Below are positions 1 to 8,239 of a stretch of DNA of 58,110 nucleotides, piece by piece; positions within the stretch are counted from its first letter, which is position 1; each line of letters opens with the position of its first letter. The stretch is from Phycisphaerae bacterium (GTDB taxonomy: Bacteria; Planctomycetota; Phycisphaerae; UBA1845). Location: contig JAJDEA010000123.1 of NCBI GenBank assembly GCA_029260035.1, forward strand, positions 1-58,110. The letters run 5' to 3'. The notes under the pieces were generated by a model that saw only the letters and a list, made by a program, of their open reading frames with translations, was not told where the DNA came from and did not search any database. A program made the position numbers and the translations under genes.

Positions 1-1
1 T

Positions 2-1129
2 TACGCCGAATCGCTGATGGACCTCAACCCGTGGAACCTTTACTCCCAGGACCGCAAGCCTCGCGAGGGCACGGAGAAAGTTGTCACGCTGCTCGAAGAG
101 GTGTTGGCGATCGATCCGAACAACCCTGGAGCCAACCATTACTACATCCATGCCGTCGAGCCGAGCGACAATCCAAGGCGAGCTTTGCCAGCGGCGGATC
201 GTCTGCGTGATATGGTGCCGGCGAGCGGGCACTTGCTGCACATGCCTTCGCATATCGATGTCCTTGTCGGACAATGGCATGAGGCAATCGTTCAAAACAA
301 GAAAGCCATGCGATCGGACAACCGATACCGTCGCATCGCACCGCCGCAGCGGTTTCAGCATCTTTATATGTCGCACAACTCTCACATGTTGGTCTTCGCC
401 GCGATGATGAGTGGCCGAGAGCGAGAAGCTATGAAAGCGGCTCGATCGATTCTGGAGGACGTGCCGGACACCTCGCTCCGTGAATTCGCGGGCTTTCTCG
501 ATTACATGATATGTGCTGCGTACGATGTACAAAAACGCTTCGGCAAGTGGGATGATATTCTTGCCGAGGGGCCGCCAGCCCCCTTCCTCCCGATCTCCAC
601 AGCTGTGTGGCGAGCCAATCGGGCCATCGCCTTCGCCGCGAAGAAGGATTTCGTTAGCGCCGAGTTGGAACAAGAGGCGTTTCGTCGTGCGATGAATCGG
701 ATTCCGGAAGATCAGGTCATGGTCATCAACATGGCACGAAAGGTCTTGGCCATTGCAGACCACCTTGTCACCGGCGAAATTGCTTTGCAAAAGGGCGATC
801 TAAAGCGTGCTGTCTACGAGCTGGAGAAGGGCGTAGAAATCGAAGACTCGCTGGTGTACATGGAACCGCCGGAGTGGATTCAACCGACTCGCCATACACT
901 TGGCGCTGTACTCCTCAAAGACGGGCGGTTTGCCGACGCGGAGCGCGTATACCGAGCGGACCTTCAAAAATGGCCGAACAACGGCTGGTCGCTGTATGGC
1001 CTCACACGATCGCTCGAAGGTCAGGGTAAGGACACCGAAGCATCAAAGGTGCGCAAGCAATTCAACGAGGCGTGGAAACGTGCAGACGCACCCATCACAA
1101 CAAGCTGTCTGTGTATTCCAAAGACGTAG
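2..1129 (+). CDS. TPR-repeat protein, 5' end outside the window
   Basis: The frame is open to the left edge (Y-A-E-S-L precede the first ATG at 17), so this is the C-terminal part of a longer protein. It belongs to a large TPR family recognised by the run GANHYYIHAVEPS followed by ALPAADRLRDMVP and HMPSHI, which recurs in proteins of roughly 500-600 residues. The visible part is alpha-helical throughout, with TPR-like pairs near both ends, for example FADAERVYRADLQKWPNNGW near the C-terminus. No catalytic motif is visible. TPR arrays of this kind act as protein-interaction scaffolds; the partner cannot be read from the sequence. The stop is TAG at 1127-1129. Confidence 0.8.
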   Translation, partial: YAESLMDLNPWNLYSQDRKPREGTEKVVTLLEEVLAIDPNNPGANHYYIHAVEPSDNPRRALPAADRLRDMVPASGHLLHMPSHIDVLVGQWHEAIVQNKKAMRSDNRYRRIAPPQRFQHLYMSHNSHMLVFAAMMSGREREAMKAARSILEDVPDTSLREFAGFLDYMICAAYDVQKRFGKWDDILAEGPPAPFLPISTAVWRANRAIAFAAKKDFVSAELEQEAFRRAMNRIPEDQVMVINMARKVLAIADHLVTGEIALQKGDLKRAVYELEKGVEIEDSLVYMEPPEWIQPTRHTLGAVLLKDGRFADAERVYRADLQKWPNNGWSLYGLTRSLEGQGKDTEASKVRKQFNEAWKRADAPITTSCLCIPKT

Positions 1130-1185
1130 CGAAGACCGATCGTAATCAAATGCGCGGTGAGCGTAGGCCATCTTAACATTGGTAA

Positions 1186-1401
1186 TCAAGCGCGCGAGTA
1201 ACAGTAAGGCGCCTCTTCCTTGCGCTTGCACGCTGCAAGAACAACTATTGCTCCAAACCCGAGGAAAAGAATTGTCGCTGGTTTTGGAACTACCGCCGCG
1301 CCAATGTGCAAGGGCACAGCAACCGCCATCAGTGCCAATAAGAAGTCAACATTTTTCGCAGACTGTAGCCCAAAACAAACAAGCGTAGCGGTGAATCGCA
1401 A
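1186..1401 (-). pseudogene. Remnant of a PEP-CTERM-tailed protein
   Basis: The minus-strand frame encodes 71 residues with a TTG as its only start. Residues 38-61 (nucleotides 1219-1290) read V-V-P-K-P-A-T, a hydrophobic stretch and then C-K-R-K, which is the layout of a PEP-CTERM sorting signal (VPEPAT, membrane helix, basic end) used by exosortase systems. Upstream residues do not form a recognisable domain and the frame is short, so I read it as the tail of a decayed exported protein. It could instead be a small two-helix membrane protein. The remainder of 1130-1506 shows nothing else. Confidence 0.4.
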
Positions 1402-1506
1402 ACATTCGCGGAAAGAAACGGTAAGCGTCCTTCTAAAGCAATCTTGCGGTACTTTGGTGACAAATAAGATTCGGTTGGTCAGGAACTTGACCGTTGGCTA
1501 ACTAGC

Positions 1507-2094
1507 ATGTATCAAGTTTGCGGAGGAAATTTGGATTCCAACGAGAACCACATGATGACAGCTAAAAGAAGTCTTCAGCAGAAACAAGATGCAATTGATC
1601 GGCTTAAATATGAAGTCAAAATGCTAAGTCGTACAGCAGAATACTTTAGCCGCGAGCCTGATTCTAAACAACCTTGGGTGGTTCACAACTCGCTCATTCA
1701 TAGCTTCCTGCTTGCGGTTCGCAATCTCTATGAATTCCTCTTTCGTAACAAAAACCATAAGGACACTATACATGCGACAGAACTTGTTGGACCCGATTGG
1801 AACATCATCGTTCCAAGGTTTGAGGAAGGAGTTCATTGGAGCAAGGACGAGCCAAAGAAAATGGGGACCGGAAAATCGAGTTTCTATCAAATCCTAAGTC
1901 AGCGACTCTCGCATATCACTTGGGCAAGAGTGGATCAATCGAAACTGGATTGGCATGAGCAAGAGATTATAAGAGAATTTCTAAAACCCATCGACAGATT
2001 TCAAAATGCTCTGCCGGACGAGCTAAAATCCGATGAGCTTGCCGAGGAAGTGCGAAGATTGCATGAGACTTGCAAATTGGAAGACAAGGAATGA
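1507..2094 (+). CDS. Hypothetical helical protein, possibly HEPN-like
   Basis: A 195-residue, mostly helical and charged protein that I do not recognise as a named family. A second possible start is the ATG at 1552 (M-M-T-A-K). The middle holds A-V-R-N-L-Y-E-F-L-F, and later residues L-S-H-I-T-W-A-R resemble small helical proteins in which an Arg-Asn helix and a downstream His/Thr helix face one another, as in HEPN-fold proteins. The canonical RxxxxH motif is not clear, so ribonuclease activity is not claimed. There is no signal peptide or membrane segment, so it should be cytosolic. It is convergent with the next gene, with only 9 bases between stops. Confidence 0.6.
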   Translation: MYQVCGGNLDSNENHMMTAKRSLQQKQDAIDRLKYEVKMLSRTAEYFSREPDSKQPWVVHNSLIHSFLLAVRNLYEFLFRNKNHKDTIHATELVGPDWNIIVPRFEEGVHWSKDEPKKMGTGKSSFYQILSQRLSHITWARVDQSKLDWHEQEIIREFLKPIDRFQNALPDELKSDELAEEVRRLHETCKLEDKE

Positions 2095-2103
2095 CACCTC
2101 TGC

Positions 2104-2595
2104 CTAGGAATTTGCTTCATCATTAATGTCGTCACCAAGTTCTTCTTTTAGTTTCTTTATCTCTTTCCTTCGGCGTAACGCTTCTAACTCCGCTTTCTCA
2201 TGTCGCGTCTCCTTCATTTCTTTCATTGTTTCGGTGTCATTGATATGTGTATATGCAAGCCGACTAAAATTGATGATGAAATACCATCCAACAACGCCCA
2301 AGGCGACGTGAAAGAATAGAATGCTGATTACACTCTCAACTCCATTTTCGACACCAAAACGAAATTTGCTTCCCAAGTTTTCATCGTCACAACCTTTGAT
2401 GAAGAGCAGAAAACCGATGAGGTACATGCCATAGAACATCACCTTTTTGCCAGTCTCGGATGTTGGCCACCAGAAATTAAATGAGCTCGGTTCTTGTCCT
2501 GACATCGGAAATATCCTTCCTTTTCGCTTTACAGAACAAATCAATCCAATCGACCCTACCAGCCTATCTGCCCAATCAAATCCCGCAAGTTTCAT
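2104..2595 (-). CDS. Hypothetical membrane protein with charged coiled C-terminus
   Basis: About 163 residues from the ATG at 2595. The frame stays open upstream to 2739, but that extension crosses a rho-independent terminator of the preceding gene, so the internal ATG is preferred. Two hydrophobic segments follow, around V-M-F-Y-G-M-Y-L-I-G-F-L-L-F and S-I-L-F-F-H-V-A-L-G-V-V-G-W-Y, then a strongly charged helical tail (E-L-E-A-L-R-R-R-K-E-I-K-K-L-K-E) that looks like a coiled coil on the cytoplasmic side. An inverted repeat, GTGGGA and TCCCAC around 2605-2632, lies just upstream of the start and may affect expression. No family recognised. Confidence 0.6.
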   Translation of the reverse strand: MKLAGFDWADRLVGSIGLICSVKRKGRIFPMSGQEPSSFNFWWPTSETGKKVMFYGMYLIGFLLFIKGCDDENLGSKFRFGVENGVESVISILFFHVALGVVGWYFIINFSRLAYTHINDTETMKEMKETRHEKAELEALRRRKEIKKLKEELGDDINDEANS

Positions 2596-2657
2596 GTTTC
2601 GTGGGAAAATAGTCCCACTTTCCGTGGGATGCAACCAACATCGAATCGCTGCCATCG

Positions 2658-2690
2658 AAAAAAGCACCCCGAGTAAAAACCCGAGGTGCT
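2658..2690 (-). terminator. Rho-independent terminator of the 2717-3295 gene
   Basis: Read on the minus strand, AGCACC pairs with GGTGCT, with further partial pairing inside, and the stem is followed by six T (the A run at 2658-2663). It sits 27 bases after the stop of the upstream minus-strand gene and separates it from the next one. Confidence 0.75.
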
Positions 2691-2716
2691 CTTGTTTCGA
2701 TCCTTCGTGCCGCATT

Positions 2717-3295
2717 CTATCGGTGTCGGCGATGACCAAGCCGATGACCTAAGTGGCGAGCACGCTGAGCGTGACGATTTAGTCGTTTTAGTCCACGCTT
2801 CAAAACGCGATGATGTTTGCGATGATGCTTCGCGTGTCGATCCTTCACAAAATGCCTTATTGCCGGCACTTCGTGAGTTGATCGGTACACAATGCCGTGA
2901 TGCGAATCCGGCGTGCAAACCCTGTCGTACACGGTCTCGTAGAAACCTGCTCGAACGACAAACCGCTCCGTTCGATCTTCCCTGCGTGCAGGCCTGACCA
3001 CGCGATCAACGTATCGATAGCCGATGATATTGCCACAAGAGCCATACTGTGGAACCTTCTCCGTCACGATCTCAGCGGGAACTTCAAAAAGTACCTGACG
3101 ATAGCCATATTCAGGTCCGATCCAAACCTGCCGGCCTTCATCTCGACAATACGTCGTCGAATCATGCCCGAGCGAAACGGCTACGCTCCAATCGCTCGCT
3201 CGAACTGTCTGCGGCATTGCGAACCATGCAGCTGCGACGCATGCGAGAGCCAACCCACTGAACCAACGACTATTGAATTCGCGTTGAGCATTCAT
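2717..3295 (-). CDS. Exported basic protein with His/Arg-rich tail
   Basis: A 192-residue protein with a clear N-terminal export signal (basic start, hydrophobic core A-L-A-C-V-A-A-A-W-F-A, likely cleavage after V-R-A near residue 33). The mature middle is a beta-rich region with two spaced cysteines near Y-G-S-C-G and R-V-C-T-P. The last 50 residues are dominated by His, Arg and Lys (for example H-A-K-H-H-R-K-H-H-R), which could bind metal, nucleic acid or anionic polymer. AAGGAGG at about 3303-3309 gives a strong Shine-Dalgarno for the ATG at 3293-3295. A terminator follows. Family unknown; the export call is firm and the role is not. Confidence 0.8.
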   Translation of the reverse strand: MNAQREFNSRWFSGLALACVAAAWFAMPQTVRASDWSVAVSLGHDSTTYCRDEGRQVWIGPEYGYRQVLFEVPAEIVTEKVPQYGSCGNIIGYRYVDRVVRPARREDRTERFVVRAGFYETVYDRVCTPDSHHGIVYRSTHEVPAIRHFVKDRHAKHHRKHHRVLKRGLKRLNRHAQRARHLGHRLGHRRHR

Positions 3296-3617
3296 TACAA
3301 ACCTCCTTGCCTTCTGTCACCATTTTGACCAGAAATCCCGGCCTCGCGTTGAAAGACTGACGCCAGCTCAATCGGTTAGGGAGCAAATTGCGTCCTATAA
3401 TATCGCCGCGACTTGACCCATGACCAATCAAGGGTCGAGAAAACGTCTGCAATGGGTCAGATTCGCTCATAGACGTTGAGGAGAGCGCACTTCCGATGCG
3501 ATTGGCAATATCGCTTTCGCACCTAGTACCCTATAAGACGCCTAAGCGGTAACCGTTGGGCGGCCCGTAACCGAAACGCGGCAATCAGCGAATCGGGCGG
3601 TAATAAGGAAGAAGACA
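3296..3617. other. Divergent intergenic region
   Basis: 322 bases between two divergent genes. It carries the Shine-Dalgarno of the minus-strand exported protein at its left end and must hold both promoters. I see no convincing gene or strong -35/-10 pair. Confidence 0.5.
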
Positions 3618-4124
3618 ATGCGCAAGCCGATCATTGGCGTCATGGGGGGATCGAAAGCAAGTGCGGACGTCTACGAACTCGCGCGAGAATTGGGTGAGCG
3701 CATTGCTCAACAAGGGTGGATTCTTCTCAACGGCGGCAGGAATGCCGGAGTCATGGCAGCATCTGCGGAAGGCGCACACCTTGCAGGCGGAGCAGTGATC
3801 GGCATCCTTCCCGACAAAACCGCTCGGCGTTCATCGCCTCATCTTGACATCGCAATCTGTACCGGGATCGGCGAAGCGCGGAACGTCATCAATGTGCTAT
3901 CGAGCGACGTAGTCATCGCCTGCCCCGGCAAGCTCGGCACGCGCTCCGAAGTGGACTTCGCTCTGCATTACAAGAAGACCGTCATCGCCTTACAATTTGA
4001 TTTGGGCGAATCGTATGATGTTTACAAGCGCCGCCTGCAATTGCTGGACGCGGAATCGCCAAGAGAAGCTGTTGAGTTGACTGCCGCCGTCATAGCCGAA
4101 TTGGAGGATTTGGATTCCAAGTAA
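3618..4124 (+). CDS. SLOG-fold (TIGR00725/LOG-like) nucleotide-binding protein
   Basis: A 168-residue Rossmann-like protein of the SLOG superfamily, which includes lysine-decarboxylase-like LOG proteins and molybdenum-cofactor carrier proteins. Visible signatures are the first strand I-G-V-M-G-G-S (residues 6-12), the glycine-rich loop L-N-G-G-R-N-A-G-V-M-A-A-S, and the C-P-G-K-L-G-T-R-S-E-V-D-F-A-L motif, equivalent to PGGxGTxxE of LOG enzymes but with Lys in place of the second Gly. The fold binds a nucleotide or nucleotide-derived cofactor; the ligand cannot be read here. Length matches the TIGR00725 group. It stands alone, with a terminator about 180 bases downstream. Confidence 0.85.
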   Translation: MRKPIIGVMGGSKASADVYELARELGERIAQQGWILLNGGRNAGVMAASAEGAHLAGGAVIGILPDKTARRSSPHLDIAICTGIGEARNVINVLSSDVVIACPGKLGTRSEVDFALHYKKTVIALQFDLGESYDVYKRRLQLLDAESPREAVELTAAVIAELEDLDSK

Positions 4125-4305
4125 CAAACCGATCAGCGCCGGACTGCTGAATCACCACGCCGTAGATGTTGTGTTTTGTGGCCCGACAGCCGCCTTATGA
4201 GGGAAGATTCTTATTCACCTTGGCGGGCAGATATTTTTGTTGCATCTTCGTGATTTTGTGATACGTTTCAATATACAAACGGTGGGGAATAGCAGCTTTG
4301 TTATG

Positions 4306-4350
4306 GAGCCCGGTCAAGCTCGAATGAGCACGCCGGGCTCAGCTTTTTTT
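4306..4350 (+). terminator. Rho-independent terminator
   Basis: GAGCCCGG at 4306-4313 pairs with CCGGGCTC at 4333-4340, an inner GCTC/GAGC stem lies inside, and seven T follow at 4344-4350. It is oriented to end transcription of the plus-strand SLOG gene and faces the convergent PilZ-HEAT gene. Confidence 0.8.
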
Positions 4351-4412
4351 GGGTTGTGGTGCGCAGTTCGATAGTCATCTCTGCTTCGTGACAAACCCCG
4401 ATACTGCAGAGC

Positions 4413-5423
4413 CTATCGCCGAAACAGGCCGAGAATCCCCGAGCGTTTGCCTTCCCCTGTTGTCGCCAAGTATTTTCGAGCTTTCGCAACACCCTCGTCA
4501 TTGGGTCTAAACGTATGGCCATCGATTTGCCCCAGCAATCGCGCCGCACGACGGTTAAGGTCTATGTCGCGCTGGACAAGATTCACCGCCACGCGCCGGC
4601 CCACTTTGTCCCCAAGGGCAAACAACGCCTCCGCAGCCCGAATCGCTAATTCATCGTTGTCGCTTCCAACCAGCCCGCGCAACGGATCGATCGCCTCCTT
4701 TGCCTGCAACAACCCTAGCGCTTCCGCCGCCTCGCCTTGAATCGATGCGTTGACATCATTCAAGAGATTTATGAGGGTCATTCTTCCGTCACGACCGCCA
4801 ATTTGCAAGAGAGCAGGGATCGTAGCATGGCGGACTCGCTGATCCGACGAGGCGGAGTGTCGAACAACTTTCATCACTGTCTCTTGCGACATCAGAGACG
4901 ACCCCGCCGTAATCCTCAAAAACTTTATGGCTCGTTCCTGCGGCGACAATGATTCCTTGCTGGTTATATCATCAGGGGCGTTTGCGACGGTGCCAGAACT
5001 TTGCACCGAATCAGGCTGCATGATTTTTGCAACATCAACGTGCCCGAACCGCACACCGACAAGATAGCGGTCTCGACGAACTCGGCGAGTGTGAACCACC
5101 GTACCCGGCAGGTTTTTTATCCTGCCATCCGGAAGCGACACCGACACGACAACGGAAGAATGGCGTGGAAGCTGTTGCGCAGCAACAAAGCCTATCCCAT
5201 CGGGCGAGATATCTCGCGTCACCCCTTTCGCATTCAAGACAGCTTCACATCTCGGGATTTGATAACGAACATCGCAATCCACGCGGAATTTTCGACGATC
5301 CTTCTTTCTATGGTTGGCCGATTCCTTCTCCGCCAGGCTGGCTCGATCATCGAGGTCTTGCAGAATTTCCGGCACGTTGGCCAGGAAGGAATCGCAACTT
5401 GGTTGGGCGCATAACGGGTCCAT
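4413..5423 (-). CDS. PilZ domain-HEAT repeat protein
   Basis: 336 residues. The N-terminal half carries a PilZ domain, the cyclic-di-GMP receptor fold: R43-R-K-F-R47 fits RxxxR, and D71-I-S-P-D-G76 fits the D/NxSxxG motif, so both halves of the ligand site are present. A linker follows, then residues of about 180-310 form HEAT/PBS-lyase-type helical repeats with recurring A-L-G-L-L, A-I-D-P-L and A-A-E-A-L-F-A-L-G-D patterns. Such fusions suggest a c-di-GMP-gated protein-protein scaffold. No membrane segment or signal peptide is seen. The ATG at 5421-5423 has little Shine-Dalgarno, so the exact start is uncertain. Confidence 0.85.
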   Translation of the reverse strand: MDPLCAQPSCDSFLANVPEILQDLDDRASLAEKESANHRKKDRRKFRVDCDVRYQIPRCEAVLNAKGVTRDISPDGIGFVAAQQLPRHSSVVVSVSLPDGRIKNLPGTVVHTRRVRRDRYLVGVRFGHVDVAKIMQPDSVQSSGTVANAPDDITSKESLSPQERAIKFLRITAGSSLMSQETVMKVVRHSASSDQRVRHATIPALLQIGGRDGRMTLINLLNDVNASIQGEAAEALGLLQAKEAIDPLRGLVGSDNDELAIRAAEALFALGDKVGRRVAVNLVQRDIDLNRRAARLLGQIDGHTFRPNDEGVAKARKYLATTGEGKRSGILGLFRR

Positions 5424-5555
5424 ACAGAGTGAATGTCGGCGACTCGTTTGCGGAACGTAAGCATATCACCACGCAATCCCTTATAGGGCGGAACCTGAAA
5501 TCAACGACCTCCCTCTCCACTTCATTTCATCGAACTGAAGGCGATGAACAGCAAC

Positions 5556-5587
5556 AAAAAACGCCCGAAGCCAATCGGCATCGGGCG
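5556..5587 (-). terminator. Rho-independent terminator
   Basis: On the minus strand CGCCCGA (rc of 5581-5587) pairs with TCGGGCG (rc of 5562-5568), with an inner GCC/GGC pair, followed by six T (A run at 5556-5561). It lies about 100 bases after the stop of the minus-strand gene at 5690. Confidence 0.75.
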
Positions 5588-5689
5588 CTCTGGACAGGTG
5601 ATTATTGAGTTATCGGGGTTATAGCAGCGAATCGCCCCATTCAGCGGGAAGAAAGTGCATCCGAACGCCGCAGTAGATCAGAGGTTGCT

Positions 5690-6415
5690 CTAGGAACTAA
5701 CCGACGATACCGCTTCCACAACGCGGCGAATCTTCGCACTTACAAGAGCAATCTTCGCGTCGTCAGCACCTTCCACTTCGTCATCGCCAACAACAAAACG
5801 CATTTTCTTTCCGGTCTTTTTCACATGCGCGCCCGCCATCTTATCGCAGCAAAACGATTTGTCCGCCACTTTGTATGACATTTTGACGTCGCCCGCAGCT
5901 GCGGATGCAAGCTTCACAGCCTCCTCAGCCTGGACCTTGTCCTGAAAATCTACACCGCCAACGCGATAAGCGACCTTGGAATTTTGCTTCTTGGCTATTC
6001 TCTTAGCCGTCATGGGGCAACGAACGCAATCGCTGCCGACGGCAAATTGCATCGCCTGCATGGATTCAAGCTCTTTCTCAAGCAGGCTCACAAGTTTTAC
6101 GGCGGCTTTGTTCCGGTCAGCGAATGCATCGTCGCCAACAACAAATTCCATCGCTTTGCCGGATTTTTTGGCCATCATCTTGGCAGTCATGGAACAGCAG
6201 GTCGTTTCCGATCCAACTCGGTATTGCATTTTTGGTAAGGACGCAATCACAGCGTCCACGGCCTTGCCGTCGGACGCTTTGACCACCTTCACTGATTCGT
6301 CCGCGGTAAGCTTGACATTTTTCTTACTGCCGCATTCCTTCGGACAGCCGAACGCTGATCCCACAAATCCAACCAATGCTACAACAACCAATGTGCTAGC
6401 AATATGTCGTTTCAT
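5690..6415 (-). CDS. Exported protein with three cysteine-containing modules
   Basis: 241 residues with an export signal (residues 1-23, ending S-A-F-G before C24). After C24 and C28 come three related modules of about 55 residues, starting near M63, M122 and M179. Each begins with an M-x-Y/F-x-V strand, then a cysteine pair (C73-C74, C130-x-x-C133, C189-C190), a Met/Ala/Lys helix (T-A-K-x-x-A-K-K in the first two) and a second strand F/Y-x-V-G. The regular Cys-Met placement suggests metal or redox chemistry outside the cytoplasm, but I do not recognise the family. GAGAGGAG upstream supports the ATG at 6413-6415, and a terminator lies downstream. Confidence 0.75.
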   Translation of the reverse strand: MKRHIASTLVVVALVGFVGSAFGCPKECGSKKNVKLTADESVKVVKASDGKAVDAVIASLPKMQYRVGSETTCCSMTAKMMAKKSGKAMEFVVGDDAFADRNKAAVKLVSLLEKELESMQAMQFAVGSDCVRCPMTAKRIAKKQNSKVAYRVGGVDFQDKVQAEEAVKLASAAAGDVKMSYKVADKSFCCDKMAGAHVKKTGKKMRFVVGDDEVEGADDAKIALVSAKIRRVVEAVSSVSS

Positions 6416-6503
6416 CTATGTGCTCCTCTCAATGGCCATACAACTAAGGCAGGAACACAATGTTGCCTGCCGAATGAGTCATTCCTTTATTGGATCGGAT
6501 CCC

Positions 6504-6935
6504 TCAACCTCTATACTCGCAACGAGCGGTGCATGTTTCCGCCACGATCACTTCTGCGAGCAAGGGGAGCGCGGGTTTTAGTCGTATCCAAATCCACTTC
6601 GCAAGATTTTCAGCCGTCGGATTATCCAAGCCTTCCACATCATTCAGGTAACGATGGTCCAGCTGCTCTAGCAACGGTGAAAACGCTCGCTTTATTTCTG
6701 CAAAATCCACGAGCCAGCCTTCATGAGACTCAACTTCCCCTTCACAGACCAAATCAACCCGAAAGCTATGCCCATGCAGACGTGCACATTTGTGCCCCTC
6801 AGGGACATTTGGCAAACGGTGGGCGGCTTCAAAACGAAATTCCCTGGCAAGCCGAACGCGATTGCTACATTTCGCCTCTTCGATGCACGGTTTGCCAGCC
6901 GATATTGTGCGCGAGTGACTTCGGTGCTCGATCAT
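6504..6935 (-). CDS. queD: 6-carboxy-5,6,7,8-tetrahydropterin synthase family (QueD/PTPS)
   Basis: 143 residues of the 6-pyruvoyl-tetrahydropterin synthase fold. H39 in F-E-A-A-H-R-L and H54/H56 in R-L-H-G-H are the three zinc ligands, C50 in H-K-C-A-R-L-H-G-H is the catalytic cysteine, and the D-H of Q-L-D-H-R-Y-L-N supplies the usual catalytic pair. P-T-A-E-N-L-A and the final E-T-C-T-A-R-C-E-Y are also typical. QueD converts dihydroneopterin triphosphate to carboxytetrahydropterin, the first committed step to queuosine and other deazapurines. About 25 residues before the first strand are extra relative to short QueD proteins. No other queuosine gene is nearby. Confidence 0.92.
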   Translation of the reverse strand: MIEHRSHSRTISAGKPCIEEAKCSNRVRLAREFRFEAAHRLPNVPEGHKCARLHGHSFRVDLVCEGEVESHEGWLVDFAEIKRAFSPLLEQLDHRYLNDVEGLDNPTAENLAKWIWIRLKPALPLLAEVIVAETCTARCEYRG

Positions 6936-6998
6936 GTGTGTCCACCGGCAAAGGACTTGATGGGGATCACGTTCACCCGCAAGCCCTCATTTGCAAGG

Positions 6999-8096
6999 TT
7001 AATCCGTCGCCACTCTTACTTCGAAAAGCTCAATTTCGAAAGCGAGATCAGCATTTTTCGGTATAAAACCGGGCATTCCTTCTTCGCCAAAAGCCAAGTC
7101 GGCAGGAACGATGGCTCGTCGAATGCCGCCTTCTGACATCCCCATGACAGCTTCCTTCATGCCTTCGATGAGGCCGCTAACGCGTTTCGTCGGAGGCATA
7201 TCTTGTTCGAATGTATCATCGACTACCTTGCCATCCATAAGGGTACCACGAAAATTCATGATGACTCGATCGGTAATACCGGGCATCGCTCCGCGCCCAA
7301 CTTTCACATCGCAGTACATCAAATTCGACTCAGTAACAGTCATGGCGCGGCCACAATCCTTTTCGAATCGAGCAATGGTTTCGCGTTTGTCTTTCATCCA
7401 AGCGAGTCTTTGTTGCCTATCCTCTTGCAACGCATCCTGCTCATGCTTGCGAATGACCGCCTTGACTGTTTCAGCATCGAAATCTGAAATCAAGCGTGCG
7501 GTTTTTATAATCACAGGCTCAACGGGAACGACAGCAAGCCGACCCGCCGCATAGGACGGATGCGACGCCACTTCCACTTCACTAATCTGGTCAACGACGT
7601 CCATCCCCTCTGCGACTCTGCCGAATACTGAATACCGCCCGCCTTCGAACTCATCGAAGTTGATGTTGTGGGCGACATTGATAAAAAACTCAGCCTGGGT
7701 CGTCTTGGGTTTCAGGATGTTGCGAAAAATGGATACCGACGATCGAACGTTGGACAGATTATCCTTCCATTCGTTTCCGATTCCATCGTGCATGTCGTGC
7801 GTGCGTGGAGTCATATTCGGAAGGAAGGCTCCCCCCTGAATCAGCGATCCAGGAAGAACACGGTGAAAAACCAGGCCATCATAATGTCCCTTCTTAACAT
7901 ATTCTACGAAGTTCATCACAGTCAGGGGTGCTTCGGACGCGTTCAGCTCAAGCACAAAATCCCCTTTCGTGGTCTCAATTTTCACGCGTGGGAGCAAGGA
8001 CGAATCAACATCTGTGCTATCACCCCGAGCTACGGATATGTTAGCAATGACCACAAACAACAAGACGGCATGACAAGCTGGAATACGACGAATCAT
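6999..8096 (-). CDS. Exported cyclophilin-FKBP fusion peptidyl-prolyl isomerase
   Basis: 365 residues from the ATG at 8096, which starts a signal peptide (M-I-R-R-I-P-A-C-H, then a hydrophobic run to S-V-A-R-G). Residues of about 35-200 are a cyclophilin domain (F-H-R-V-L-P-G, Q-G-G, E-F-F-I-N-V, S-V-F-G-R-V). A helical linker of about 70 residues with charged repeats follows, and the last 110 residues are an FKBP domain (G-M-K-E-A-V-M-G-M-S-E-G-G, A-F-G-E-E-G, P-K-N-A-D-L-A-F-E-I-E-L). Both domains catalyse prolyl cis-trans isomerisation. The two-family architecture is known as a dual-family immunophilin. It heads to a cluster of isomerase genes on the same strand and probably works on exported proteins. 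Confidence 0.9.
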   Translation of the reverse strand: MIRRIPACHAVLLFVVIANISVARGDSTDVDSSLLPRVKIETTKGDFVLELNASEAPLTVMNFVEYVKKGHYDGLVFHRVLPGSLIQGGAFLPNMTPRTHDMHDGIGNEWKDNLSNVRSSVSIFRNILKPKTTQAEFFINVAHNINFDEFEGGRYSVFGRVAEGMDVVDQISEVEVASHPSYAAGRLAVVPVEPVIIKTARLISDFDAETVKAVIRKHEQDALQEDRQQRLAWMKDKRETIARFEKDCGRAMTVTESNLMYCDVKVGRGAMPGITDRVIMNFRGTLMDGKVVDDTFEQDMPPTKRVSGLIEGMKEAVMGMSEGGIRRAIVPADLAFGEEGMPGFIPKNADLAFEIELFEVRVATD

Positions 8097-8239
8097 GTGT
8101 ATCACCCTTCTTTGCGGCAACTTCGTAAATATGAGAATCAAGAACAAACAGAAAATTCAGCTTCACCCAATTTGATCGAGCTTTGCGACCACAACCAGTT
8201 CAAACGCCTAGCCAATATCCAGGCAAAACGGAACGGGCG

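Noticed and set aside
2596..2739. 48-residue extension of the membrane-protein frame
   Set aside because: Runs through the rho-independent terminator of the upstream gene.
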